This document shows, in pieces, positions 1 to 8,805 of a stretch of DNA of 52,699 nucleotides (position 1 is the first letter of the stretch; every line of letters starts with the position of its first letter). The stretch covers positions 1-52,699 of the forward strand of contig CANRKB010000012.1 of assembly GCA_947631115.1 (NCBI GenBank). The letters run 5' to 3'. The translations under genes and the position numbers were made by a program. Source of the stretch: an uncultured Clostridia bacterium (lineage in GTDB: Bacteria > Bacillota > Clostridia > Oscillospirales > Ruminococcaceae). The notes beneath the pieces are model-generated. The model was given only the letters and a program-made list of their open reading frames with translations, searched no databases and was not told the origin of the DNA.

Positions 1-789
1 AATGAAAACGCCGAGGCGCTGTGGGGAAATGAGGTCGAAAAGGACGACAGACAAATCTTCGATTCAATACCCGTAGGTCATAATTTCACGCTTTGGGCTG
101 ACGGAGATAAAATTTATGTTATGACAAATGTTCAGCAGTCTGACGGGACTTATAAAGACATACTTTATGCGTACAGCACGGCTGACGAAAGCGTAAAAGA
201 GGTATGGAGAACTCCCGGCGCGGACACCGTGGGAGAGTGGACTTCTGCGGGAGTTGAAGTTTCAAAATGGTACATAAAAGACGGCTATATATATTTCTAC
301 CTTTCGGGCGGCGATTATTGGCGCTGTAAACTGGAAACCGGGGAATATGAAAAGCTCGCCGACACCTATGAAAAGACGCCATACGGAAAGGCATTGTTCA
401 ACGACGAATATATGTGTCTTTTAAATTCCGAACCGGAGAATACGAGAATTCCGGGATATGAAATTGCGGGCAGCTACGGCTATGATTTCAACAATCTTAT
501 CGGCGGAGATACGTTTTTTGTTTACGGTATTGACGGCAGCTTTAAATGCAGTTTATCGCTCGGTTCGCTCTATGAAGAATTGCCCGATCTCGATGATATT
601 GCCCCGGTGTTTATTGATGATAATGAAATATGGTTTGTCGCTCAGGAAACGCACTATACGGGAGAAACAGGCGTTATGCAGGGCGGATTTCTGCCTGTGG
701 GCGGAGTTAAAACCTACGATTATACGCTGTGCTGTGTAAATATAAATTCGGGCGGGATAACGCGGGTAAACAGCTGGCACAGGGAGTGA
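1..789 (+). CDS. 3' part of a beta-propeller-like (DUF5050-like) protein
   Basis: The frame is open from the first base of the window, so the N-terminus lies outside; an internal ATG at 121 is not needed as a start. The visible 262 residues contain repeated strand-rich blocks of the type DGYIYFY...W.C.LETG and DNEIWFV...YTLCCVNINSG, which resemble the repeats of DUF5050 or WD/YncE-like beta-propellers. No catalytic motif or membrane segment is visible in this part. The stop is 9 bp from the next ATG, so it probably sits in one operon with the ABC transporter and may be its extracellular or regulatory partner. Family assignment is tentative; the function is unknown. Confidence 0.6.
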   Translation, partial: NENAEALWGNEVEKDDRQIFDSIPVGHNFTLWADGDKIYVMTNVQQSDGTYKDILYAYSTADESVKEVWRTPGADTVGEWTSAGVEVSKWYIKDGYIYFYLSGGDYWRCKLETGEYEKLADTYEKTPYGKALFNDEYMCLLNSEPENTRIPGYEIAGSYGYDFNNLIGGDTFFVYGIDGSFKCSLSLGSLYEELPDLDDIAPVFIDDNEIWFVAQETHYTGETGVMQGGFLPVGGVKTYDYTLCCVNINSGGITRVNSWHRE

Positions 790-798
790 AAACGCAGA

Positions 799-1662
799 AT
801 GAAACTTGAACTTATAAACCTTACCAAAAAATACGGCAATTTCACCGCGCTGGACAATATAAACATCACTTTCACCGAGGGGATTTACGGGATCTTAGGC
901 GCAAACGGCGCGGGAAAGTCCACCATGATGAACCTGCTTACGGATAACATTACAAGAACAGAGGGGCAGATTTTATTTGACGGAACGGACATTCTGAAAC
1001 TCGGAAAGGATTTCCGCCTTAATTTAGGTTATATGCCCCAGCAGCAGGGCTATTATGAACATATGACGGCGCAGACGTTTCTTTCGTATATGGCTGACCT
1101 GAAAGCTATTCCCAAAAAGCGGGCAAAGGCTGAAATCGAAAAGCTGTTGGAGATAACCAACCTCTCCGATGTACGCCATAAAAAATTAGGCGGTTATTCG
1201 GGCGGTATGAAACAGCGCGTTCTTTTAGCGCAGGCACTTCTTGGCGATCCCAAGGTAGTAATTCTCGACGAACCAACGGCAGGACTTGATCCGAAAGAAA
1301 GAATTCGTATCCGAAACTTTATTTCCTCAATGTCAAGAGGAAGAATTATCCTGCTTGCTACTCATATCGTAAGCGATATCGAATCTATTTCCGATAAGAT
1401 ATTGATGATGAAACACGGGCGTTTGGTGGGCGTAGACACTCCCTTTGGACTTCTTGAAAGCGTAGCTGGCAAGGTAAAAGAACTCCCCTGCGATCCGAAT
1501 GATCTGGAGCATATTCAGGAGCAATATAAGGTAGGAAACGTATTTCGGCGACATGGTGAAACCTGGGTTCGTATAGTAGGCGATGAACTTCCGATTGAAG
1601 GGCGGTTCGTTCCCGATTATCTGTCGCTTGAGGACGTGTACCTCTATTATCTCGGAGAGTGA
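799..1662 (+). CDS. ABC transporter ATP-binding protein
   Basis: A 287-residue nucleotide-binding subunit that would energise the permease encoded next. Walker A is GANGAGKST near residue 36, the signature is YSGGMKQR near residue 135, and Walker B is VVILDEPT with the D-loop AGLD. The C-terminal 80 residues after the H-loop (LLATHIVSD) are variable, as in CcmA/YtrB-like single-domain ATPases of ABC-2 exporters. The start ATG at 799 follows the previous stop by 9 bp, and the permease starts 9 bp after its stop, so the three genes form an operon. Substrate cannot be read from the sequence; drug, peptide or lipid export and immunity are possible. Confidence 0.93.
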   Translation: MKLELINLTKKYGNFTALDNINITFTEGIYGILGANGAGKSTMMNLLTDNITRTEGQILFDGTDILKLGKDFRLNLGYMPQQQGYYEHMTAQTFLSYMADLKAIPKKRAKAEIEKLLEITNLSDVRHKKLGGYSGGMKQRVLLAQALLGDPKVVILDEPTAGLDPKERIRIRNFISSMSRGRIILLATHIVSDIESISDKILMMKHGRLVGVDTPFGLLESVAGKVKELPCDPNDLEHIQEQYKVGNVFRRHGETWVRIVGDELPIEGRFVPDYLSLEDVYLYYLGE

Positions 1663-1671
1663 GGCGGCGGT

Positions 1672-4056
1672 ATGAAAGAATTAAGACGCATTTTATCAAA
1701 ACGCCGATTGCTTATAGGAGTTGTATTGATATTACTGCTTAACGGCTTTTTGTTCGCCCGCGAGCAGTATGAAAATAATTTCGGACTTGACCTTGAAATT
1801 TCGGGCGGGAGCTTTGTTTTTGTCGACGGCTCGTTTATATCCGCGCAGGAGCCGATAGACGCAAAAGCCGCATATCAGCGTTATCTGTCGTGGCTCGACA
1901 GGGTAAAGGATATGCCCCCTGAGCAAGCCGCGGAGCTGTTGGAGAAAGAAAAGTCCTCGCTCTCCTCAAAGATAGGTTATGAAACAGCCACCGAGGACGA
2001 CCGCCTTGATTATGCGGCGGTTAAGAACCTGCTGACACAAACGGAATACCTCACGGGCTACGGCGACTGGCTAGAAAACATACAAAGGAACAAGGAAAAT
2101 CTGCTGACCTTTTCCATTTTCAACGACAGCAAGAGTTTTTCGGGTCGTAATATTATAAAAACCGCTGACGAATTTAAAAAGTTGGAGAGCGTGAATTTAA
2201 CTCTCGGCGCGGACGGCGCGGTAAACTCATTTATGAGCTTTTCGCTCAGCGACTATTTTCTGACGCTTTTGCTTGTTCTGACGGCATTTTCATTTTTGGA
2301 AGAACGCAAAGCGGGACTGTGGAGCGTAGTGCACGCCGCGCCGAACGGACGACTTAAATTGGCGTTAAGAAGAACGCTTATCCTGTTTTTATCTTCGGTC
2401 TGCACAGTGGTATTGCTGTACGGAACTGACCTTTTACTCGGCTTTTATTTTTACGGCGGCATTGACAGTTTAGATAGGGCGGTGCAGTCCGTGGAAATAT
2501 TAGGCAAGCTGCCTATGGTTTCTTCAATCGGCGGTTTTCTTGTGAAGTGGTTTATTTTAAGAATAGCGGCAGCGTTCTTGATTTCGCTTATTCTGTGGCT
2601 TATGCTGACCGTTATAAATAACGTAAAATATACCATAATTGTGACTGCGGGAATACTGGCGGCGGAGTATGGTTTATATACATTTCTGCCCGTGCAGAGC
2701 GCGTTCAATATTCTTAAATATTTCAATTTGTTTACTTACATCAGTTTATCCGACTTATACACTAACTACCTTAACATTGATATATTCACCTATCCGTTAG
2801 GAATACGGAGTATTTCACAAATTTCGCTTATTCCGCTGTGCCTTATCTTGACAACAGTATGTATTTATATCCATTGTCACAAGAAACCCGCCTCGGGTCG
2901 TGATTTGTTGGGTAAGATAGCTTACAGGATAAACAGCGTTACCGACAAGTTCCTGCGCTGTTTAAACCTTATGGGCATGGAACTCCACAAAACGCTGTGG
3001 ATACAAAAGGGTGTTATTATAATAATTCTGCTTTGTTTTACGGCAGTTAAACTATCCTACACGGTTAAAATTCCCATAACATCACTTGCAGACCAAGCGG
3101 CGGCAGAATACACCGCACAATTTGCGGGAGAGATAACAGACAGCACTGTTGCTCTTATAAACGAAGAACAAAACAGATTAGACAACATTCTCACATCTTA
3201 TGAGAACGCAAAGACTGCATACGAAAACGGAGAAATAAAATATGCCGAACTTGATAAATACAATCGTGAGGCGTCCTCGGCGCAGATAAACGCAGAAGGA
3301 CTTTCAAAGGTGCTTGAACGTATTGAGGAACTGAAAAATTTCAGCGCCGAACACGGTTTTACCCCGTGGCTTATTGATGAAACGCCGTTTGAGAGCGTCT
3401 ATGGAGACCGCGCGCAGAAAAATCAGCAGCAGGCAGCTCTTTTAGCGGTATTAGCTTTAACGCTCCTGCTTGCAGGAAGTATGACCTATGAGCGTCAGTC
3501 GGGAATGACGTATCTTCTGAGATCTGCACCCAAAGGACGTGGTGCGCTCATATTCCGCAAATTGATACTTTCGGCGCTGATGACTACAATCGTGTGGGGC
3601 GTTGTATACGGAATGGAATTTTACACGCTGATAACGAATTTTGACATTACGGCATGGAATGCCTCGGCGCGAAATATCTCCATGTTGACGGAATTTCCGC
3701 TGAGCTGCCCTGTCAGCGTCTGGCTTGTGCTTTTGTATATTTATCGTTGGCTGTGCTTATTCTGCGGAGCGATAATTGTACTTTTCATTTCCGACCTGCT
3801 CCGTCGGCAAGAGGCGGCTTATATTGCCGCAGCAGGCGTTATGCTCCTGCCGTCATTGCTGTATGCTTACATGGGTATTGAGATATTCCGCCCGCTTTCG
3901 GTCATACTGCCCGTAGAAACTATGCCGCTGCTGAATGCGCAGAGCGGAGCGGTATCAGATGCGCTTATTCGGGTAGTGGCGCTCGCGGGAATTGCGGCGG
4001 CGATAGTTATAAAATTCTTTGTATCAGCAAACGGTATAAAACAAAGGAGGGCTTGA
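1672..4056 (+). CDS. ABC-2-like permease with two membrane halves
   Basis: A 794-residue membrane protein partnered with the upstream ATPase. The protein reads as two similar halves: each begins with a charged N-terminal stretch and a first membrane helix, has an extracytoplasmic loop of roughly 130-170 residues, and then a block of about five to six hydrophobic helices beginning with a motif like SFLEERKAGLWSVVHAAPNGR (residues around 207) and TYERQSGMTYLLRSAPKGR (around 605). This internal duplication fits a fused ABC-2 permease able to act as a single chain. The substrate is unknown. A GGCGG-containing site precedes the ATG at 1672. The gene is the last of its operon and is followed by a repeat-filled intergenic region. 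Confidence 0.85.
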   Translation: MKELRRILSKRRLLIGVVLILLLNGFLFAREQYENNFGLDLEISGGSFVFVDGSFISAQEPIDAKAAYQRYLSWLDRVKDMPPEQAAELLEKEKSSLSSKIGYETATEDDRLDYAAVKNLLTQTEYLTGYGDWLENIQRNKENLLTFSIFNDSKSFSGRNIIKTADEFKKLESVNLTLGADGAVNSFMSFSLSDYFLTLLLVLTAFSFLEERKAGLWSVVHAAPNGRLKLALRRTLILFLSSVCTVVLLYGTDLLLGFYFYGGIDSLDRAVQSVEILGKLPMVSSIGGFLVKWFILRIAAAFLISLILWLMLTVINNVKYTIIVTAGILAAEYGLYTFLPVQSAFNILKYFNLFTYISLSDLYTNYLNIDIFTYPLGIRSISQISLIPLCLILTTVCIYIHCHKKPASGRDLLGKIAYRINSVTDKFLRCLNLMGMELHKTLWIQKGVIIIILLCFTAVKLSYTVKIPITSLADQAAAEYTAQFAGEITDSTVALINEEQNRLDNILTSYENAKTAYENGEIKYAELDKYNREASSAQINAEGLSKVLERIEELKNFSAEHGFTPWLIDETPFESVYGDRAQKNQQQAALLAVLALTLLLAGSMTYERQSGMTYLLRSAPKGRGALIFRKLILSALMTTIVWGVVYGMEFYTLITNFDITAWNASARNISMLTEFPLSCPVSVWLVLLYIYRWLCLFCGAIIVLFISDLLRRQEAAYIAAAGVMLLPSLLYAYMGIEIFRPLSVILPVETMPLLNAQSGAVSDALIRVVALAGIAAAIVIKFFVSANGIKQRRA

Positions 4057-4551
4057 ACAGCGATAGGCATTTTAATGTGATCCACTATTCGATTTAGAGT
4101 ATGTCACATCAGATGTTTGATAATTTTCGCAGTTGAGTTATACGGCATTGATAAAGCTTGAAAAAAGAGACATAATATCATCAAGCAATACAGGTCACCG
4201 AAAAATCTTTTTTGTAAAGGTTAGACAACTTAGAGATAAGAGATTAGAGGTAAGAGGTAAGAATTTATGCCGGACGGATGTTCGTCGAGTTCTTACCTCT
4301 TACTTCTTATCTCTTACTTCTAAAAGCGCAAAACCGTAAAAATGCGCCGGCGTTGTTTTTCTTGGATAAGGTTTTGAGGTAAGAGTTTAGCTCTGACCTC
4401 TTATTTCTTTTTATACATTAAATTCTTCAAACAACCTTTAGGCTTGAACTCTTACCTCTTACATCTTACATCTTACTTCTATGTTGACAACCGAGCGAAA
4501 AAATGTTAAAATAAAACCATAGGTATCGGTTATAGAAACAAGGAGGTTATT
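4057..4551 (+). repeat. Gene-free region with heptamer tandem repeats in inverted arms
   Basis: No convincing gene lies here. Two inverted pairs of 7-bp-period arrays are visible: arms at about 4232-4264 and 4290-4321, and arms at about 4366-4399 and 4447-4480. The unit is close to TTACCTC / GAGGTAA with variants TTACATC and TTACTTC. Arms of one pair are complementary, so a transcript could form a long hairpin. A promoter for the next gene starts directly after the last array. Confidence 0.8.
4484..4512 (+). promoter_or_regulatory. Sigma-A type promoter for the DUF2314 gene
   Basis: TTGACA at 4484-4489 and TAAAAT at 4507-4512 with a 17-bp spacer, about 40 bp before the ATG at 4552, which has an AAGGAGG site just upstream. 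Confidence 0.75.
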
Positions 4552-5835
4552 ATGTTCGGAAAAAAGAAACAGCTTACGGAACAGCCGCTCGGGTATTGGG
4601 AGGAATTATCTTGCTTTATGATAATTCCCGAAAGCGAAAGCAAGCTCCCGGATATGGAGCAAGTGGTCAATGCGATAAACAACATCGACGGCTTTAAGGT
4701 CAATTTCTCAAAGCAGAGCGAAAAGACGAAGGCGTTTTTAGTGAATTTTGATTACGACGGCGAGGAATACGAGGCGGTTTTTGAAGCGGGAGGATTTTCG
4801 CTTCCCGAAAGCTACCTTTATACAATGCGCAATTTTTCGCAGGCGGAAACCGAAAAACTTAAAAACGCTGATTCTTCAATGAACTTTTCAATGCGCTTTA
4901 CGAAAGATCCCAAAAAGTTTTATCATATCCAGCTTAAAATTGCGGCGGCAATAATTCCCGATCTTATCGGGCTTATAGATGAAAGCGCGGAAAGAGCGCT
5001 GCCGCCGAAATGGGTAAAGCTTGCGGCAAAGTCGAAGGTCGTTCCCGCCGCGCAGGACTTGTTCGCAATACAAGGCGTATCGGGCGCGGGAAATTCGGTG
5101 TGGCTGCATACTCACGGGCTTTGCAGATTCGGACTTACGGAAATTGAAATTCTTGATTCTGACAGAGAACACTGTAACGATCATTACAATCTTCTTAATG
5201 CATACGGCGCGTATCTTCTTGATATGAACGATGATTTCGATCCGCATAAGGACGTAGCGTTCATAGGACTTTTGCAAGGAAAAACTCCTGTTGCTGCAAT
5301 TTGCCGTTCGTGGACGGAAGCGCTTTCCGAGTATAAAAGACTTGAACTCGGCGGAGAAAAGGATAGGGAAAACGCTCACAACTCGAAAACAAGCCCCGTT
5401 TTTTTGTACAAGTCCGAGGACGATATGAAGAAAGACGTTTTGAGCAAGGTTTCAATTTACAACGATATTTATTCCGATAATCCCGTTTATTTTTTCAGCA
5501 ACGAGGAGACCGAGCGAATGAAAGCGCTTGCGCAGGAGCGTTTTGATTATGCGAGGAAAGCGTTTGAGGACAAGGAAAACAAGGTGCTTATAAAAATAGG
5601 TCTGCAGACGGACGGCGGGAAAGCGGGAGAAAAGGAGCATGTGTGGTTTGAGCTTGTGGGGGTCAATGGCGATAAGTTCACGGCAAAGCTCACGCACGAG
5701 GCTTATGATGTAAGCGGGATACATACGGGCGACGAGCGGGAGTTTGAGGTTTCGGACATTACGGATTGGGTGATATTTACAAAGGAGTTTCCTGTTTCGC
5801 CGAATGAGGTATACTTGCTAGAGGCTAGAATTTAA
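4552..5835 (+). CDS. DUF4026 / DUF2314 domain protein
   Basis: A soluble 427-residue protein with no signal peptide. The N-terminal ~300 residues look like the DUF4026 region found with DUF2314 in Firmicutes. Residues ~345-427 match the DUF2314 pattern: a VWFELVGVNGDKF start, then KLTHEAYDVSGIHTGDE and a VSDITDWV block. These families have no established biochemical role. The gene is monocistronic, with its own promoter. The last codons (LLEARI plus stop) are built from the same heptamer repeat that fills the downstream intergenic DNA, so the original C-terminus may have been changed by a repeat insertion. Start at 4552 is supported by AAGGAGG seven bases upstream. Confidence 0.8.
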   Translation: MFGKKKQLTEQPLGYWEELSCFMIIPESESKLPDMEQVVNAINNIDGFKVNFSKQSEKTKAFLVNFDYDGEEYEAVFEAGGFSLPESYLYTMRNFSQAETEKLKNADSSMNFSMRFTKDPKKFYHIQLKIAAAIIPDLIGLIDESAERALPPKWVKLAAKSKVVPAAQDLFAIQGVSGAGNSVWLHTHGLCRFGLTEIEILDSDREHCNDHYNLLNAYGAYLLDMNDDFDPHKDVAFIGLLQGKTPVAAICRSWTEALSEYKRLELGGEKDRENAHNSKTSPVFLYKSEDDMKKDVLSKVSIYNDIYSDNPVYFFSNEETERMKALAQERFDYARKAFEDKENKVLIKIGLQTDGGKAGEKEHVWFELVGVNGDKFTAKLTHEAYDVSGIHTGDEREFEVSDITDWVIFTKEFPVSPNEVYLLEARI

Positions 5836-5985
5836 GAAGCTGGAGGCTAGAGTTTAAGAGGAAAAGTTGTTTTCGCTCAAAACAAATTCTAGCCTCTAGC
5901 CTCTTCTTTATGACAATCAAAAACCTTTTTCTCTCAAATGCTCCCCCGAAATTCTTACCTCTTACTTCTAACCTCTAACCTCTGG
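5815..5985 (+). repeat. Heptamer repeat arrays overlapping a gene end
   Basis: Units CTAGAGG/CTAGAAT and the inverse TAGCCTC run from inside the last codons of the preceding gene (from about 5815) to 5850, with a complementary arm at about 5883-5906 and a further TTACCTC-type array at about 5952-5985. Confidence 0.75.
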
Positions 5986-6091
5986 CAGGGCAGGGGGATG
6001 GGGAGAGTAAACGTTATTGAAGAAAATATCGTTTGATAAAAACCACTTATTGCTATTAAATACTGTACACTGTACATTGCTGAAATTTTCC

Positions 6092-6127
6092 ATTTCTTAA
6101 AAGTCATATTTGATTTCTTAAAAGTCA
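6092..6127 (+). promoter_or_regulatory. Pair of LytTR-type direct repeats
   Basis: ATTTCTTAAAAGTCA occurs twice, at 6092-6106 and 6113-6127, 21 bp apart start to start (two helical turns). LytTR regulators such as AgrA, ComE and BlpR bind direct repeats with this spacing just upstream of the -35. The downstream copy ends 11 bp before the -35 hexamer, the usual activator position. Binding by the adjacent LytTR protein is inference. Confidence 0.7.
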
Positions 6128-6138
6128 AAACTGTCGTA

Positions 6139-6167
6139 TTGAAAAAAATAAAAAATTATGCTATAAT
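6139..6167 (+). promoter_or_regulatory. Promoter of the two-component/partner-switching operon
   Basis: TTGAAA at 6139-6144 and TATAAT at 6162-6167 with a 17-bp spacer, directly downstream of the LytTR-like repeats. The leader to the ATG at 6309 is about 135 nt. Confidence 0.7.
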
Positions 6168-6308
6168 AATCCCAAAATGGTTATTATATGCCTTTTTGGT
6201 ATCCGGAATAAAATGCGGACAATGTTTATACGAACATTATCCTGAAACGATATAAACGAATCACCTTTATTCTTCGGCAATTTACAGCCGAACTCAGGAG
6301 GAAAAGTT

Positions 6309-7046
6309 ATGCGCATCGCTATTTGCGACGATGATCTGCATGAGCGTGAACAGTTTGAAAAAGCGCTGTACGGCTTGGACGCAACACGAAATGCGGAAAA
6401 ATATTCGGATGGCGCTTCTTTGCTTTCGGCGGCAAAAAATATGCCGCCTTTTGATATAATTTTTTTGGATATTTATATGCCCGAAGAAAACGGAATTAAT
6501 ATAGCAAAGGAGCTAAAGAAGATAACTCCCGAAACGGGAATAGTTTTTGTTACGACAAGCCGCGAACACGCTATAGACGCTTTTTCGCTTTATGCCTTAA
6601 ACTATATTTTAAAGCCCGTTACAACGGAAAGCATCGCCGATTCTTTCAGGAGGCTGAATATGCTGCGCTTCGAGAAAAGAGAACGCATAACTCTTTCGGT
6701 AGGCTCCGAAAGGCACACGGTGTTCCTTGACGAAATATCGAGGCTTGAAAACGAAAATCATGCGGTAAATGTTATCCTTGCTGACGGAAGAAGCTTAAAG
6801 GTGTGGTTGTCTTTAAGCGAGCTTGAACATAAGCTTGACAGCAATTTTCTGAAGATAAACCGAGGCATTGTCGTAAATATGGAGCATATAGAGCAGATGA
6901 GGACGGACATCTGCGTTATGCGCGACGGTACAAAGCTTCCTATTGCCGTAAGACAAAGCGCCGCGATACGAGCGGCATATGACAACTATGTCTTTGACAG
7001 GCTTTCGCGCCGAAAAGGCTTTAGTGTTGGAGATGGTAAACAATGA
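6309..7046 (+). CDS. LytTR response regulator (AgrA/BlpR-like)
   Basis: A 245-residue DNA-binding response regulator. The N-terminal receiver domain has the acidic cluster D7-D9, the phospho-acceptor D54 in FLDIYMP, a switch threonine in VFVTTS and the lysine of LKPV. Residues ~130-235 form a LytTR domain (SRLENENHAVNVILADGR, then LKINRGIVVNMEHIEQM). LytTR proteins bind paired direct repeats, and such a pair lies just upstream of this gene, which suggests autoregulation. AGGAGG precedes the ATG. The stop overlaps the start of the histidine kinase gene by four bases, so the two are translationally coupled. The family typically controls peptide quorum sensing and bacteriocin genes. Confidence 0.95.
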   Translation: MRIAICDDDLHEREQFEKALYGLDATRNAEKYSDGASLLSAAKNMPPFDIIFLDIYMPEENGINIAKELKKITPETGIVFVTTSREHAIDAFSLYALNYILKPVTTESIADSFRRLNMLRFEKRERITLSVGSERHTVFLDEISRLENENHAVNVILADGRSLKVWLSLSELEHKLDSNFLKINRGIVVNMEHIEQMRTDICVMRDGTKLPIAVRQSAAIRAAYDNYVFDRLSRRKGFSVGDGKQ

Positions 7047-8425
7047 TAGTTTTTTTACAGAACGCCGTGGGATTTCTTATACAGTTTTTGCCGTGCGTTT
7101 TTATAATATTCCTGCCCTTTTCGCAGGAGGCATACCGCTTTAGCAGAAAGAAAATTTTCATCGTTATGACGGTAATTTCCGTTTTGTTTGCGGCAGTATT
7201 TTCGGCGGTACTTTGCCTTAGAGATATGGAAAAATATCCCCTGCATATAACCATTTCAAACTCTTTTATGCTGGCGGCGATCTTGTTTATGCTGGCGGCA
7301 TATATTTGGCTGGTAAAAGAAGCGATATTAAAAAAGCTTCTGGTGTTCTTTATTGCAGTGTTTTACGGGGCCACGGTCTATATTCTGGTAAACGTTATGT
7401 ATATGATAATATTCCCGAACCAGATAGATACGACGACATTCCCGTATACTGACAGATTTTTGATATTGTTTGCGGCTGTTACGGCGTTGCTTCTGCCGAT
7501 GCTGCTTTTGATAGTCATTCGACCGCTTAAAGAATATATAGAGTTAATAGAGCCGCAGAACGTGAAACGCGAATTTTTCATAGTGACGTTTTCCACGCTG
7601 CTTTATTTTGTTATTACGGTTTATTGCGAGACCTCGGCGGGGAACTACGGAGTGTTCCACATCTTTTTGATACCGATGATATTCCTGACGATAGATCAGA
7701 TATTGATATACTGGCTCATATTCCGCGAGTCTGTAAGACGAAAGCTCGACGGCGAACAGCTCCGCGCTATTGAAATAAAGCAGATACAGTATGAAAATAT
7801 TGTCAACGATATGGAAAACACCCGCCGTATGCGCCACGATATGCGTCACCACTATAATTCCCTCTCCGATATGCTTAGCAGAGGCAGGCTTGAGGAAATG
7901 AAAAACTATCTCTCAAAGCTCATAGATACAACAGTAAAGCGCGACAACGAGGTCTACTGCGAAGACCTCACCGTAAACGGGCTTTTACAGTATTATATCG
8001 GCATGGCGCGGGATCATAACATAACCTGCGAGGTAAACGCAGAGTGCAAAGAGCTGAAGATAGAGGCTGCGGATCTGACCGTCCTGTTTGGAAATACCAT
8101 GGAAAACGCGATAAACTCCTGTAAGAAATATACGGGAAAGCGGCATATAGAGATACGCGTCGGAACAGTCCAAGGCTCTTTCGCAATAGAAATTTCAAAC
8201 TCCTGCAAGGAAGTTTCGCTCGACAAACGCTATCGCTCGGAAAGCGGCTTTTTGCCCGAAGAGGCTTTTATAAGCGGCAGAGAGGGCGGCGGTTACGGGC
8301 TTCGGAGCATAGAGCATACCGCGCGCAAATACGGCGGCAGCGCGATGTTTAGATTTGACGCTGAAAAGGAATTGTTTACGGTGCGCATAAGGCTTAATAT
8401 GCACATGAATGAAGGGATGTCGTAG
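7043..8425 (+). CDS. AgrC/BlpH-type sensor histidine kinase (GHKL)
   Basis: A 460-residue membrane kinase partnered with the LytTR regulator. The first ~230 residues hold about six to seven hydrophobic segments with no large extracellular domain, the architecture of HPK10 peptide sensors (AgrC, ComD, BlpH). The dimerisation region has RMRHDMRHHYNSL; H265, in the HD dyad, is the likely phospho-acceptor. The C-terminal ATPase shows the N box FGNTMENAINSC and the G box GGGYGLRSIEHTARKYGG. Such kinases usually detect secreted peptides, which makes the peptide genes 12 kb downstream candidate ligands, but the sequence alone does not show that. It overlaps the regulator gene by four bases. Confidence 0.93.
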   Translation: MIVFLQNAVGFLIQFLPCVFIIFLPFSQEAYRFSRKKIFIVMTVISVLFAAVFSAVLCLRDMEKYPLHITISNSFMLAAILFMLAAYIWLVKEAILKKLLVFFIAVFYGATVYILVNVMYMIIFPNQIDTTTFPYTDRFLILFAAVTALLLPMLLLIVIRPLKEYIELIEPQNVKREFFIVTFSTLLYFVITVYCETSAGNYGVFHIFLIPMIFLTIDQILIYWLIFRESVRRKLDGEQLRAIEIKQIQYENIVNDMENTRRMRHDMRHHYNSLSDMLSRGRLEEMKNYLSKLIDTTVKRDNEVYCEDLTVNGLLQYYIGMARDHNITCEVNAECKELKIEAADLTVLFGNTMENAINSCKKYTGKRHIEIRVGTVQGSFAIEISNSCKEVSLDKRYRSESGFLPEEAFISGREGGGYGLRSIEHTARKYGGSAMFRFDAEKELFTVRIRLNMHMNEGMS

Positions 8426-8487
8426 CAGCAGGTTATTTGTTCACAACGGGAAATCCCCGAATATTAAACATTATAACGGAGGTCAAT

Positions 8488-8784
8488 ATGACAATAACTA
8501 AAGATCAGAACGGTTCGGAGCTTGATATTGCTCTTGAGGGAAGACTCGACACGACTACCGCTCCTCAGCTCGAGGGCGAGCTGAAACACATTATAAACGA
8601 CATAACGGACCTGAGGTTTGATTTTGCGGGGCTTGAATATATTTCCTCGGCGGGGCTTCGCGTTTTGCTTGCGGCGCAGAAAGTCATGAACAAGCAGGGC
8701 AGTATGACGATAAAAAACGTAAACGATACGATAATGGAAGTGTTTGAGATAACGGGATTTGTGGATATTCTCAACATAGAATAA
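8488..8784 (+). CDS. STAS-domain anti-sigma factor antagonist (RsbV/SpoIIAA-like)
   Basis: A 98-residue single STAS domain. The conserved loop LEYISSAGLRVLL carries the serine that an RsbW-type kinase phosphorylates. When dephosphorylated by an RsbU-type phosphatase, such proteins bind the kinase/anti-sigma factor and release its client. The ATG at 8488 is chosen because GGAGG at 8478-8482 lies at ideal distance; a TTG 51 bp upstream in the same frame has no ribosome site. It lies 62 bp after the kinase gene and 21 bp before the phosphatase gene, so this is one operon. Confidence 0.92.
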   Translation: MTITKDQNGSELDIALEGRLDTTTAPQLEGELKHIINDITDLRFDFAGLEYISSAGLRVLLAAQKVMNKQGSMTIKNVNDTIMEVFEITGFVDILNIE

Positions 8785-8805
8785 GCGCTTAACGGAGATA
8801 TAAAC

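Larger units (their letters stand above)
5836..6308 (+). other. Gene-free regulatory stretch before the LytTR/AgrC pair
   Basis: Contains heptamer arrays (to 5985), a degenerate copy of the ~110-bp dispersed element (about 5985-6050: AGGGGGATGGGGAGAG, then ACGTTATT and AAAAACCAC), then the LytTR-like repeats and a promoter. The transcript leader from about 6175 to 6308 shows no clear coding frame. Confidence 0.6.

Noticed and set aside
4133-4339. 68-codon frame after the ABC permease gene
   Set aside because: Runs through heptamer repeats, starts at a non-ATG codon and has no ribosome site.
4232-4480. CRISPR array
   Set aside because: The repeated unit is 7 bp, without spacers of uniform length and without cas genes.
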